Source: an uncultured Collinsella sp. (lineage in GTDB: Bacteria; Actinomycetota; Coriobacteriia; Coriobacteriales; Coriobacteriaceae). Taken from it: a stretch of DNA of 48,253 nt. The notes beneath the pieces are model-generated. The model was not told where the DNA came from and ran no database searches. It saw only the letters and a list, made by a program, of their open reading frames with translations. This document shows positions 16,079 through 24,128 of the stretch, in pieces. The stretch is taken from NCBI GenBank assembly GCA_902464565.1, contig CABQJV010000015.1:1-48253 (forward strand). The letters are read 5' to 3'. The first letter of the stretch is position 1. Every line of letters begins with the position of its first letter. The position numbers were made by a program, and so were the translations under genes.

Positions 16079-16780
16079 CTACCACTCGATCGTCTCGATA
16101 GGCACGGGATTTTGCTGGACCGTCTCGCTCTCCACGCGACCACTCTTAAAGCGGATCAGGCGATCGGCCATGGGCGCGAGCGCGGAGTTGTGCGTGATGA
16201 TGATGACCGTAATGCCCTGCTTGCGGCAGGTATCCTGCAGCAGCTGCAAGATCTGCTTGCCGGTTTTATAGTCGAGCGCGCCCGTGGGCTCGTCGCATAA
16301 AAGAAGCTTGGGGTTCTTGGCCAGTGCGCGGGCAATGGACACGCGCTGCTGCTCGCCGCCCGAAAGCTGCGCGGGGAAGTTGGCGAGGCGCTCGCCCAGG
16401 CCAACCTGGCGAAGCGTCTGTTCGGCATCGAGCGAATCGGGGCAGATTTGCGCCGCGAGCTCAACGTTTTCGAGCGCCGTCAGGTTGGGGACCAGATTGT
16501 AGAACTGAAAGACAAAGCCAACGTCGGCGCGGCGGTATTCCACAAGCTGTGCCTCGTTGGCAGCGCTCACGTCACGCCCATCCACCGTCACGGTGCCGGA
16601 GGTCGCCGTATCCATGCCGCCCAGAATGTTGAGCGCCGTGGTCTTGCCGGCACCCGAAGCACCCAGAATGATGGCAAGCTCGCCGCGCTCGACCGTAAAG
16701 CTCGCGCCGTCGAGTGCGTGAATGCGGGCGTCGCCCTCGCCGTATGTCTTGATGACGTCTTTGAATTCGATATAGGCCAT
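16079..16780 (-). CDS. ABC transporter ATP-binding protein, LolD/MacB type
   Basis: A 233-residue ATPase with Walker A GASGAGKT, Q-loop VFQFYNLVP, signature LSGGEQQRVSIARAL, Walker B LLLCDEPTGALD and switch His in IIITHN. The NL(V)P after the Q-loop and the DEPTGALD block are typical of the MacB/LolD/FtsE group that energises FtsX-fold permeases. It is the first gene of a two-gene operon with the large permease. It ends with the hydrophilic tail VQQNPVPIETIEW. A dispersed palindrome (16836-16879) lies about 55 bp upstream. Confidence 0.95.
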   Translation of the reverse strand: MAYIEFKDVIKTYGEGDARIHALDGASFTVERGELAIILGASGAGKTTALNILGGMDTATSGTVTVDGRDVSAANEAQLVEYRRADVGFVFQFYNLVPNLTALENVELAAQICPDSLDAEQTLRQVGLGERLANFPAQLSGGEQQRVSIARALAKNPKLLLCDEPTGALDYKTGKQILQLLQDTCRKQGITVIIITHNSALAPMADRLIRFKSGRVESETVQQNPVPIETIEW

Positions 16781-16835
16781 CGATTAATTCCCATCTGGTC
16801 GGATAACTCTTTAGTATTACCCATTTCGCACCCAC

Positions 16836-16879
16836 CAAAAAGGGACAGGTTTATTTTGGCAGGTTTTATATGGGGAAAT
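16836..16879 (-). repeat. Dispersed AAAACCTGCC palindrome, copy 3 (one arm decayed)
   Basis: Read on the minus strand it gives CCCCATATAAAACCTGCC, then AAACCTGTCCC and TTTTTGGT, after which the second arm is no longer complementary. It lies in the gap between the divergent ABC ATPase and GyrI-like genes. Confidence 0.8.
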
Positions 16880-16981
16880 GGCAGCCATAAATGAGGCGCC
16901 GGGGAGGCAGAGAAATCATCGACGGAGTCAGGCCGACCGCCAAACACAACGCACGCATCTCAATCTGTCAGCCAAATCATT

Positions 16982-16995
16982 CGAACAGCTGTTCG
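16982..16995. promoter_or_regulatory. LexA-type SOS box
   Basis: CGAACAGCTGTTCG is a perfect 14-bp palindrome matching the Gram-positive/actinobacterial LexA site pattern CGAAC-N4-GTTCG. An extended -10 (TG-A-TATGAT, 17002-17010) begins 7 bp downstream, so a repressor bound here would block the promoter of the GyrI-like gene at 17052. Confidence 0.8.
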
Positions 16996-17051
16996 TTTCT
17001 ATGATATGATTCAGCTATCTAAGCAGGCCAATACGCAGAAAGGCGGCCAAC

Positions 17052-17690
17052 ATGGCGTTCGACTTTAAGAAGGAATGCAAGGAGCTCTACAAACCCGCAA
17101 GCAAGCCGAGTATCATAACTGTCCCGCCTATGAGCTACGTTGCCGTTCGCGGAAAGGGCGACCCAAATACCGAAGGTGGCGAGTATCAAAACGCCCTGCC
17201 GCTGCTTTACGGCATCGCCTATACCATCAAGATGTCGAAGAAAGGCTCAAGGAGTATCGAGGGCTATTTCGACTTTGTGGTACCGCCGCTCGAGGGTTTC
17301 TGGTGGCAAGACTCCCCGAGCGGCGACATCGATTATGTACGCAAGGACGATTTCAACTTTATCTCGTGCATCCGCCTGCCCGATTTCGTCACCCGAGATG
17401 ACTTTGACTGGGCGGTCGCGGAAGCCACAACCAAAAAGAAACTGGACTTTTCCGCCGTCGAGCTGCTTAAAGTTGACGAGGGTCTCTGCGTTCAATGCAT
17501 GCACACCGGGCCCTACGACAACGAACCGGCGACCGTAAACGCCATGCATGAATACACGACCGAGCAGGGCTATGTCCCCGACTTCTCAGACACCCGTTTA
17601 CATCACGAAATCTATCTCTCCGATCCACGCAAGTGTGCGCCGGAGAAACTTAAGACTGTGGTTCGTCATCCTATCAAGCGCGCTGAATAG
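17052..17690 (+). CDS. GyrI-like small-molecule-binding domain protein
   Basis: A 212-residue soluble protein of the GyrI-like family: N-terminal SKPSIITVPPMSYVAVRGKGDPNTEG, central FDFVVPPLEGFWW, and C-terminal HTGPYDNEPATVNAMHEYTTEQGY followed by HHEIYLSDPRK. The domain binds small hydrophobic molecules; some members hydrolyse cyclopropanoid DNA-alkylating toxins, others counter gyrase poisons. AAAGGCGG precedes the ATG. A LexA-type box and extended -10 lie 57-70 bp upstream, so expression probably rises with DNA damage, fitting a detoxification role. It stands alone with no operon partner. The family call is strong; the enzymatic role is inference. Confidence 0.85.
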   Translation: MAFDFKKECKELYKPASKPSIITVPPMSYVAVRGKGDPNTEGGEYQNALPLLYGIAYTIKMSKKGSRSIEGYFDFVVPPLEGFWWQDSPSGDIDYVRKDDFNFISCIRLPDFVTRDDFDWAVAEATTKKKLDFSAVELLKVDEGLCVQCMHTGPYDNEPATVNAMHEYTTEQGYVPDFSDTRLHHEIYLSDPRKCAPEKLKTVVRHPIKRAE

Positions 17691-17866
17691 CGTGGAGCGT
17701 CATTTCACGCGCTAGGTTTAAGCCAGCCAACCAGCCGCCTCCTAGGCCGTCCGGTAATAATCTTGACGCGGCCCGTCGCATCTTATAAGTTTGTTTTGCT
17801 AAAGCTGGAAAGCCTCTCAACGATGCGCAACTCCAGCTCTTTTTCTATCAAGAGAGCAAGCCATTC

Positions 17867-18030
17867 GGAAAGCGTGTCCCGTTCCGGGGGTCCAAAATGG
17901 GATACCGTTTCCGGAACGATCCCCTAGGGGAAACTGCGTCCCGTTCTGAAGCCTCAAACTGGGATGCAGTTTCCGCTAGACGCCCCAAGAGGAAAGTGCG
18001 TCCCACTCCGCAGCGTCACGCCGGAACGTA
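17867..18030 (+). repeat. 62-bp tandem repeat, about 2.6 units
   Basis: Units start at 17867, 17929 and 17991 with GGAAA(G/C)(C/T)G(T/C)GTCCC, an exact 62-bp period with substitutions; the third is partial. Within unit 2, GGAAACTGCGTCCC can pair with GGGATGCAGTTTCC (one G-T pair). It occupies the gap between the convergent GyrI-like and histidine kinase genes. Confidence 0.82.
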
Positions 18031-18062
18031 CCCTCAGCCCACAACCTCCTCCGTCGACGTTT

Positions 18063-18113
18063 CCCCAGATAAAACCTGCCAAAATAGACCTGTCCCTTTT
18101 TGGCAGGTTTTAG
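18063..18113 (-). repeat. Dispersed AAAACCTGCC palindrome, copy 4
   Basis: Best-preserved copy: CCCCAGATAAAACCTGCC, an AAAATAGACCTGTCCC loop side, and TTTTTGGCAGGTTTTAG. The TAA stop of the histidine kinase gene (18110-18112 on the minus strand) is part of its outer arm, as in copy 2. Confidence 0.88.
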
Positions 18114-19489
18114 AGGCGGACGGTGAAGGCGATCTGATGATCGTGGCCGGATACGGTAGCAGAGCCGCCATGGGCTTCGGCGATGGCACGCACCACGGAT
18201 AGGCCCACGCCCGAGCCACCTGTCTTGGAGCTGCGCGAGACATCTGCGCGGTAGAAGCGGTCGAATAGTCGGTCCAGGTCACCCTCGGGCAGCTCGTCCA
18301 CGGCGTTCGAAACGACAAGCTCGGTGACGCCCTTACCCTGACCGCGCGAGACGACACGCAGGATCAACTCAATTACACTGCCCTCACTCGCATAGCGCGT
18401 GGCGTTATCCAGCAGCAACTCAACCACCTGCGCCACCGCTGCAGCGTCGGCATGGGCCCGCACACCGCTCGCGATCGACGTCGACAGCCGCTTTCCACGC
18501 GAAACCGCCACCGATTCAAACGGCGCCGCAGCCTTGTCCACGGCCTCCGAAAGATCGATCGATGTCATGGTAAAGCCCGCCGAGCCCTCGTCCATGCGTG
18601 CCAAAAACACCAGACGTTCCGTGAGCGCCGTCAGCCGCGCGACCTGCTCATGAATGCTCTGCGTCCACTCACTCTCGCCGCTCTCGATCTCTTGTACCTC
18701 ATTGGCGGCGTCAATTACAGCCAGCGGCGTCTTGATCTCGTGGCTCGCATCGGTAATAAAGCGCTTTTGTTTGCTGTAGCTCTCGACCATCGGTCGAATC
18801 ACCGCGCCCGAGGCACCCGCCACAATTGCCAGCACTGCCAGCCAGCCAATGCAACTGATTGCCACGCTCGCGCTCAAAAACGAATGAAAGCTTGCAAGCT
18901 CGCGCGAGCAGTCCACGAACACATAGGTGGTCTCATCGTCTTGAGCCGTAGTGGTATAGCGATAATTGCCAGAAAAACCCGAGGTCCAACCCTTGGAATA
19001 TAGTCCTGCAGCGATGCGTGCAGCACGCTTAGCGCCCACCGCGGCAATGCGGGCCGTGTTGACATCGGTCACCTGCCCACCGGCAATCGACACCGTAAAG
19101 TAGCGCGTGTCGAAGGGAGACTCCGCCGTCATACCTTCAAAATGCCCGGCGCGCATGACCACCCGGTCACCGGCAGCGGTCTTACCGGCGCCCACATCCT
19201 CGCCGGGGTCGGTCTTAGGCTCATCCGTCCAATCAATGCCGTTCTTGCCTGCCAAGATATAGTCCAGGCGAGCGTCGGCCATTTTACAGACATGCGAATA
19301 ATTGACGACGTTGATGCCGGCAATAATGAGCGTAAGCACGGCGGTCACGGCACCCATGGCAACCAGGATGAACTTACGACGCAGACGACGTCCCATTGCA
19401 CTGGCAGCATCGGCGCGCCCCGGATTACCCGAGTCCGCGCCCATGCCGAGCTTTGCCGCCGTGCGCTTCCACCACGCGCTCGCGCTCAC
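18110..19489 (-). CDS. Membrane sensor histidine kinase
   Basis: The 459-residue kinase has two membrane helices (about 40-62 and 207-229) around a 145-residue extracellular sensor with no recognised domain, then HisKA with the phospho-acceptor H250 in SHEIKTPL and a C-terminal ATPase domain (N-box LLDNATRYA, G-box GGSGVGLSVV). It starts with GTG 2 nt after the stop of the response regulator gene, so the two are co-translated. The signal is unknown; class-I OmpR partners often sense envelope stress or antimicrobial peptides. The stop codon lies in a dispersed palindrome. Confidence 0.93.
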   Translation of the reverse strand: MSASAWWKRTAAKLGMGADSGNPGRADAASAMGRRLRRKFILVAMGAVTAVLTLIIAGINVVNYSHVCKMADARLDYILAGKNGIDWTDEPKTDPGEDVGAGKTAAGDRVVMRAGHFEGMTAESPFDTRYFTVSIAGGQVTDVNTARIAAVGAKRAARIAAGLYSKGWTSGFSGNYRYTTTAQDDETTYVFVDCSRELASFHSFLSASVAISCIGWLAVLAIVAGASGAVIRPMVESYSKQKRFITDASHEIKTPLAVIDAANEVQEIESGESEWTQSIHEQVARLTALTERLVFLARMDEGSAGFTMTSIDLSEAVDKAAAPFESVAVSRGKRLSTSIASGVRAHADAAAVAQVVELLLDNATRYASEGSVIELILRVVSRGQGKGVTELVVSNAVDELPEGDLDRLFDRFYRADVSRSSKTGGSGVGLSVVRAIAEAHGGSATVSGHDHQIAFTVRL

Positions 19490-19491
19490 GC

Positions 19492-20175
19492 TTATTCGCC
19501 CTCCTCAACAACCTCGAGCGAATAGCCCTGGTTGCGCGATGCACGAATCGCAACGTTGGCACCAAGCGCCGTCAGCTTTTTGCGCAGGTACGAGATGTAG
19601 ACCCACACCACGTTGGCGCCTTCGGGCGCGTCCTCACCCCAAACCCCGAGCATCAGACGCTCGGTGGGCATGCGCGTGCCGGCGTTGCGCATAAAGAGCT
19701 CCATAAGCTGAAACTCACGATTGGCCAGGTGCTCCTCGCCCAAAGGGCCAACGAGCGTGCACGATGCCGTGTCGAGACGCACGTTGCCCACGCTGAGCGT
19801 CGTGACGTCAATTGCCGTCGCGGCACGCGTCATGGCACGAATACGCGCAAGCAGCTCCTTGGCGGCAAACGGCTTGGTCAGGTAATCGTTGGCACCGGCA
19901 TCCAGGCCCTCGACCTTATCGGACACCTCGCTTTTTGCCGTGAGCATAATGATGGGCAGACGCTTACCGGCGGCGCGTGTGCGCTTGAGCACCTCAATGC
20001 CATCCATGCCGGGCATCATGATGTCCAGGATTGCGGCGTCGTAATCGTTGGTGAGTAGATACTCGAGCGCCGTCAGGCCGTCGAGCGCGGTGTCGACCTC
20101 GTAGTCGCTATGTTGGAGAATCGCGGTAAGAGCGCGGGAGAGGCCGGGTTCGTCCTCGGCAAGCATCAACTTCAT
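19492..20175 (-). CDS. OmpR/PhoB-family response regulator
   Basis: A 227-residue regulator: receiver domain (1-120; acidic E7 D8, phospho-Asp D51 in AILDIMMPG, Lys in LTKPF) and a winged-helix DNA-binding domain (about 130-225; the block RLMLGVWGEDAPEGANVVWVYISYLRKKL is typical except for its length). It is the first gene of a regulator-kinase operon; the kinase follows 2 nt later. Target genes are not evident, but no transporter is immediately attached, so it probably acts elsewhere or on itself. Confidence 0.95.
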   Translation of the reverse strand: MKLMLAEDEPGLSRALTAILQHSDYEVDTALDGLTALEYLLTNDYDAAILDIMMPGMDGIEVLKRTRAAGKRLPIIMLTAKSEVSDKVEGLDAGANDYLTKPFAAKELLARIRAMTRAATAIDVTTLSVGNVRLDTASCTLVGPLGEEHLANREFQLMELFMRNAGTRMPTERLMLGVWGEDAPEGANVVWVYISYLRKKLTALGANVAIRASRNQGYSLEVVEEGE

Positions 20176-20403
20176 AGTTGCTCCTTTGGCGCATGGCTAT
20201 ACAGGTTTTGATACTGCCGATAATAGCGTACCGTCAACCGCCTTAGCGCAGCCTTAGCTGCTCAACCTGCGCGTTTTTAAATACGCAGGATATGGCTTAG
20301 CCAAACTTAAGGCGCACGTGTCGAGCGCTTTGACGCATGCCGAGTGCGAAGGGACAGTGACTCGTCCTTTCACGGCGTCCTAGTTATGCAAAGTGCTCGA
20401 GCG

Positions 20404-20982
20404 TTACTCCTCGTACGCGCCCTCAAGCCGCAGCAGCCACTCCTTGCGGTCGAGGCCGCCGGCATATCCGTTGAGCGAACCATCGGCGGCAACCACGCGA
20501 TGGCACGGCACAATAATCGAAATGGGATTACGCGCGACCGCGGCCCCCACGGCACGGGGAGACGCAACGGGTGCTTCGTTTCCCGGTACACGATGTCGAG
20601 CCGCAACACGCTGAGCAATCTCGCCATACGTAGCGACCTCGCCACGCGGGATAGAAAGCAGCTCAAACCAAACCTCGCGCTGAAACGCCGTACCAATCAT
20701 ATGCAACGGCGGCGTAAACCGAGGTTCCTGCCCTGCAAAATAAGCATTCAGCCAAGCCCAAGAACGCTCAAGCACCGAAGAGGCCGCACCATTTGCGGGA
20801 CTTACCGACGACATGCTACCGGTACCAGAAACCGCGTCGGCGCCTTCAACATGTTCGGAGTCTTCCCGGAGAAGCGTGGAGCCAAAGTGCTCCTGCCCCT
20901 CAAACCAAAGTCCCGTCAGACCGCGGCCATCAGCGGCAAGCAAGATTTCGCCCAAAGGCGAAGCAAACGTCGTCGTGACCAC
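20404..20982 (-). CDS. ogt: Methylated-DNA--[protein]-cysteine S-methyltransferase
   Basis: The 192-residue suicide enzyme removes alkyl groups from O6-guanine in DNA. The acceptor cysteine is C160 in PCHRVV, followed by LNGYAGGLDRKEWLL; the DNA-binding helix contains PRAVGAAVARNP. The N-terminal part carries an acidic, Ser/Gly-rich insert (about 38-70) that looks like a flexible linker and makes it slightly longer than typical Ogt. It is read on the minus strand with a tandem 51-bp repeat array upstream. No SOS box is visible here, unlike the nearby GyrI-like gene. Confidence 0.93.
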   Translation of the reverse strand: MVTTTFASPLGEILLAADGRGLTGLWFEGQEHFGSTLLREDSEHVEGADAVSGTGSMSSVSPANGAASSVLERSWAWLNAYFAGQEPRFTPPLHMIGTAFQREVWFELLSIPRGEVATYGEIAQRVAARHRVPGNEAPVASPRAVGAAVARNPISIIVPCHRVVAADGSLNGYAGGLDRKEWLLRLEGAYEE

Positions 20983-21041
20983 CAGCGGCTCCTTTCAAAA
21001 CTCCGCAACATAATACCGCGAATTGTGCAGACAACCCCAAT

Positions 21042-21194
21042 CGACCCCAAAGTCACCCAAGGCAGCAGGCGCGCAGCGCCGCAGCTGCCGCACGACCCCA
21101 AAGTCCCCGCAGGCAGCAGGCGCAACGCGCCGCAGCTGCCGGCCGCGCTCCGCAGTCCCCCAAGGCGGCAGGCGCAAAGCGCCGAGGCCGCCGC
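21042..21194. repeat. 51-bp tandem repeat, three degenerate units
   Basis: Units start at 21042, 21093 and 21144, each beginning like CGACCCCAAAGTC and continuing through GGCAGCAGGCGC and GCCGCAGCTGCCG. The period is a multiple of three, so both strands stay open, but no protein homology or ribosome site is seen. It sits 60 bp upstream of ogt. Confidence 0.8.
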
Positions 21195-21293
21195 CGGGAC
21201 CAGGGCCCGCAACGGCCACGTGCCCCCACATCAGCCCAGCGGCCTCAACCAACAACGGCCCCATCGCAGGCCGCTCGCAGCAGCGTCACCGCA

Positions 21294-21423
21294 GGCGGGG
21301 GCCGGGCTTAGCTTTCAGAACACTCCGCAGACCAGTGTGGCGCCTTGTCCGCGGCTCCGAAGGAGCAGGACAAGGCGCCACACATGGTCGAGGACGTTCT
21401 GAAAACTAAGCCCGGCCCCCGCC
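21294..21423 (-). repeat. Long conserved-loop hairpin B, 3' of asd
   Basis: A 28-bp stem with one mismatch (21294-21321 with 21396-21423) encloses CTCCGCAG (21323-21330), a perfect 15-bp inner stem (21336-21350 with 21368-21382), a 5-bp apical stem with a 3-nt loop (GCTCC-GAA-GGAGC), CATG, and CGAGGAC (21389-21395). It begins 12 bp after the asd stop codon in the asd direction. Arms are unrelated to those of hairpins A, C, D or E. Confidence 0.92.
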
Positions 21424-21435
21424 GGACAGGTCAAC

Positions 21436-22461
21436 CTACTCGCAGAGCAGCTTGGCGATCTGGACGGCGTTGGTTGCCGCGCCCTTACGGATTTGGTCGC
21501 CGCAGCACCAGAAAGTGATGCCGCGCGCAGCCTCGGGGTTCGAGATGTCGCGGCGCACGCGTCCGACCCAAATCAGGTCCTGGTCGGACGTATCCATCGG
21601 CATGGGGAAGCGATCGTGCGCATCCTCGGCGCTCATGTCGTCAACCAGCTTGACGCCCGGAGCGGCAGCCAGCGCAGCGCGGGCCTCCTCGACCGTAATG
21701 TCGCGCTCGAACTCGAGCGTAATGCTCTCGGAGTGCGAACGCAGCACCGGCACGCGCACGCAGGTGCAGTTCACGCGCAGCTCGGGCAGGTGCATGATCT
21801 TGCGACCCTCGTTTTGCAGCTTCATCTCCTCGGAGGTAAAGCCCTCCTCCTTGACGCCGCCAATCTGCGGAATCAGGTTGCTCGCCAGCTGGGCGGCGAA
21901 GGCGCGCGGCTCGGGAATCTCCTCGCCACGGCCCAGGGCGGCCAGCTGAGCCTCGAGCTCGGCCATACCGGGGGCACCGGCGCCCGAAGCTGCCTGATAC
22001 GTGGACACGATCATACGCTTCACGCCGGCGAGCTGGTGCAGCGGCCACGTGGGAACCAGGCCGATGATGGTCGCGCAGTTGGGATTGGCGATAAGGCCGT
22101 GATGCCACTTGATATCGTCGGCATTGATCTCGGGCACGACCAGCGGCACCTCGGGGTCCATGCGGAAGGCATGGCTGTTGTCGACTACGACGGCGCCGCG
22201 CTTGACGGCCTCGGGCAGCAGCTCCTTGGCGATATCGTCGCCGGCAGCGCCGAGCACGATGTCGCAACCCTCAAAGGCCTCGGGGCAAGCCTCTTCGATC
22301 ACGATCTGCTCGCCGCGGAACTCAACGGTCTTGCCCGCAGAGCGCGCGCTCGCCAGCAGCTTGAGCTTACCGACCGGAAACTCCTGCTCGTTGAGGCACT
22401 CGAGCATCTGGGTGCCCACGGCTCCCGTCGCGCCCAAAATAGCAACCGTGTACTGTTTCAT
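21436..22461 (-). CDS. asd: Aspartate-semialdehyde dehydrogenase
   Basis: The 341-residue enzyme reduces aspartyl-4-phosphate to aspartate semialdehyde, the branch point to lysine/diaminopimelate, threonine and methionine. It shows GATGAVG (10-16) for NADP and the catalytic C129 in ANPNCATI, then the C-terminal substrate-binding region with CTCVRVPVLRSHSE. The start at 22461 (MKQYTVAILG) has AAAGGGGG upstream; a longer frame upstream runs into the intergenic region. It follows lysC on the same strand after 175 nt holding a terminator-like hairpin, so it may have its own promoter. Confidence 0.96.
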   Translation of the reverse strand: MKQYTVAILGATGAVGTQMLECLNEQEFPVGKLKLLASARSAGKTVEFRGEQIVIEEACPEAFEGCDIVLGAAGDDIAKELLPEAVKRGAVVVDNSHAFRMDPEVPLVVPEINADDIKWHHGLIANPNCATIIGLVPTWPLHQLAGVKRMIVSTYQAASGAGAPGMAELEAQLAALGRGEEIPEPRAFAAQLASNLIPQIGGVKEEGFTSEEMKLQNEGRKIMHLPELRVNCTCVRVPVLRSHSESITLEFERDITVEEARAALAAAPGVKLVDDMSAEDAHDRFPMPMDTSDQDLIWVGRVRRDISNPEAARGITFWCCGDQIRKGAATNAVQIAKLLCE

Positions 22462-22536
22462 GCTTCCCCCTTTAAAGGTTGTGGCTTTTGCCCGCACGCC
22501 GAGCAGGCCGATTATTGTTGCCAGTGTATACAAGAA

Positions 22537-22561
22537 CGGGGCGGGCACGAAACCCGCCCCG
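22537..22561 (-). terminator. Terminator-like hairpin after lysC
   Basis: CGGGGCGGG pairs with CCCGCCCCG across CACGAAA; on the minus strand it is followed by TTCTTGT. It lies between lysC and asd, closer to asd. Confidence 0.65.
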
Positions 22562-22593
22562 TCGAAACGAAACCGAAACGAAACGCCCCGCCG

Positions 22594-22630
22594 TAGATTT
22601 ATGAGACATGTCCCAAAAAAATCAACGGGA
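22594..22630 (-). repeat. GTAGATTT / CATGTCCC hairpin, copy 1
   Basis: CCGTAGATTTATGAGACATGTCCC followed by AAAAAAATCAACGG forms an imperfect hairpin 7 bp from the lysC stop. A related element lies at 41545-41588 in the other orientation. Confidence 0.65.
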
Positions 22631-22636
22631 TGGCAG

Positions 22637-24025
22637 CTACTTATGGAGCGCGACCAGGGCGGGATCGACCGGCGCGGGAGCCTCCAGGTCGGAGACCTTC
22701 ACAATGCCGTTCTCGTCGGAGAAGGCACGGTAAATGGTCTGAATCGCCAGGTCGAAGTCCTTCTCCTCGACACCGATAATGATATTGATCTCGTCGCAGC
22801 TCTGCGAAATCATACGCACGCTCACGCCGGCCTGACCAAGCATGCCAAACAGATGGCCCGAGATACCTGCACGGCCGCGCAGGTTACGGCCAACGGTAGC
22901 GATGAGCGCCAAGCCCTCGACAACCTCGATCTCGAGCGGCTCGACCTCCTGTTGAATGTCGCCCACGAGCGAGTACAGCGAGTCGTGCACATCCTGCTCC
23001 TGCACCACGGCGCCAAAGCGGTCGACACCGGTGGGCATGTGCTCGACGGAAACGTCATAGCGCTCGAAGACCGAAAGCGCGCGGCGCATAAAACCGACAC
23101 GGGGTTTGGTGCGGTCGCGGGCAACGTTGATGGCGACAAAACCGCGCTTGCCGGTCACACCGGTAATGATGGGCTCCGCCTCGCCCTCATCAGCCGTCTC
23201 GCTAATGATGGTGCCGGGGTCCTGCGGCGCATTGGTGTTCTTGATGACCAGAGGAATACCCGCCTCGCGCACGGGGAACACGGCCTCCTCGTGCAGAACG
23301 CTTGCGCCCATGTACGAAAGCTCGCGCAGCTCCTCGTAGGTAACGCGCGCAATAGGCTGAGCCTCCGGAACAATACGCGGATCGGCAGAATAGAAACCCG
23401 AGACGTCGGTCCAGTTCTCGTACAGGTCGGCGCCCAGGCACTTGGCCAGAATCGAGCCGGAAATATCGCCGCCGCCACGATCGAGCAGCTTGATCTGGCC
23501 CTCACGCGTCGCGCCGTAGAAACCGGGCATAACAAAGCCGCCCTGCTGACCGTACTCCTGCACCAGCTCGGAGGTGCGGTTCATGCTGAGCGTACCGTCG
23601 TGATGAAACGCAACGACCGTCGCGGCATCCAGGAACGGCAGGCCCAGGTACTCGGCCATCAGGCGAGCGGTGAAGTACTCGCCGCGGCTCACGAGCTCCT
23701 CGGTGGAGTAGCCGCCCGAGCGGGCGCGCTCGGCAAAGGCCGCGAACTCCTCGCGGATGGGATAGGTGAGCTCCAGCTCGTCAGCGATATCAAAATAGCG
23801 CTGGCCAATGTCCTCGAGCAGCTCCTCACACGACACGTGATACTTAACGTGCGCGTTAACCAGGTAGAGCAGGTCGGTCACCTTGGTGTCGCCCTTAAAG
23901 CGGCGGCCGCAGGCGGAAACTACCACAAAACGGCGGGCAGGGTCGGCATCGACAATGGCCTTGATCTTCTTGAAATGTTCGGCGTCGGCGACCGACGAGC
24001 CGCCAAACTTGGCAATTTTTATCAT
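22637..24025 (-). CDS. lysC: Aspartate kinase
   Basis: The 462-residue kinase phosphorylates aspartate, the first step of the lysine/threonine/methionine family. KFGGSS begins at residue 6; the kinase domain has the RGGGDISGS block, and the C-terminal third holds two ACT domains (motifs GVTGKRGFVAINV and ATVGRNLRGRAG) for feedback control by lysine and/or threonine. It is divergent from thrC: about 100 bp separate the two starts and must hold both promoters. asd lies downstream on the same strand. I see no lysine riboswitch in the short leader. Confidence 0.96.
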   Translation of the reverse strand: MIKIAKFGGSSVADAEHFKKIKAIVDADPARRFVVVSACGRRFKGDTKVTDLLYLVNAHVKYHVSCEELLEDIGQRYFDIADELELTYPIREEFAAFAERARSGGYSTEELVSRGEYFTARLMAEYLGLPFLDAATVVAFHHDGTLSMNRTSELVQEYGQQGGFVMPGFYGATREGQIKLLDRGGGDISGSILAKCLGADLYENWTDVSGFYSADPRIVPEAQPIARVTYEELRELSYMGASVLHEEAVFPVREAGIPLVIKNTNAPQDPGTIISETADEGEAEPIITGVTGKRGFVAINVARDRTKPRVGFMRRALSVFERYDVSVEHMPTGVDRFGAVVQEQDVHDSLYSLVGDIQQEVEPLEIEVVEGLALIATVGRNLRGRAGISGHLFGMLGQAGVSVRMISQSCDEINIIIGVEEKDFDLAIQTIYRAFSDENGIVKVSDLEAPAPVDPALVALHK

Positions 24026-24128
24026 GGCGTGGAGGTTACCTTTCTAAAAGCCTCTGCAAACCTGTTTTGCGCGCTCTGATACCATGGGTTCACCGATTAG
24101 GACCAAGGTATCCGAGGAGCACTGTTAT

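Noticed and set aside
20995..21264. 89-codon minus-strand frame over the 51-bp repeats
   Set aside because: Openness follows from a period divisible by three and high GC; no ribosome site or recognisable domain.
22109..24079. 656-codon open frame antisense to lysC and asd
   Set aside because: It crosses two confident genes on the other strand and has shadow-type composition.
24026..24128. Lysine riboswitch or T-box before lysC or thrC
   Set aside because: The shared upstream region is only about 100 bp and shows no such conserved structure.
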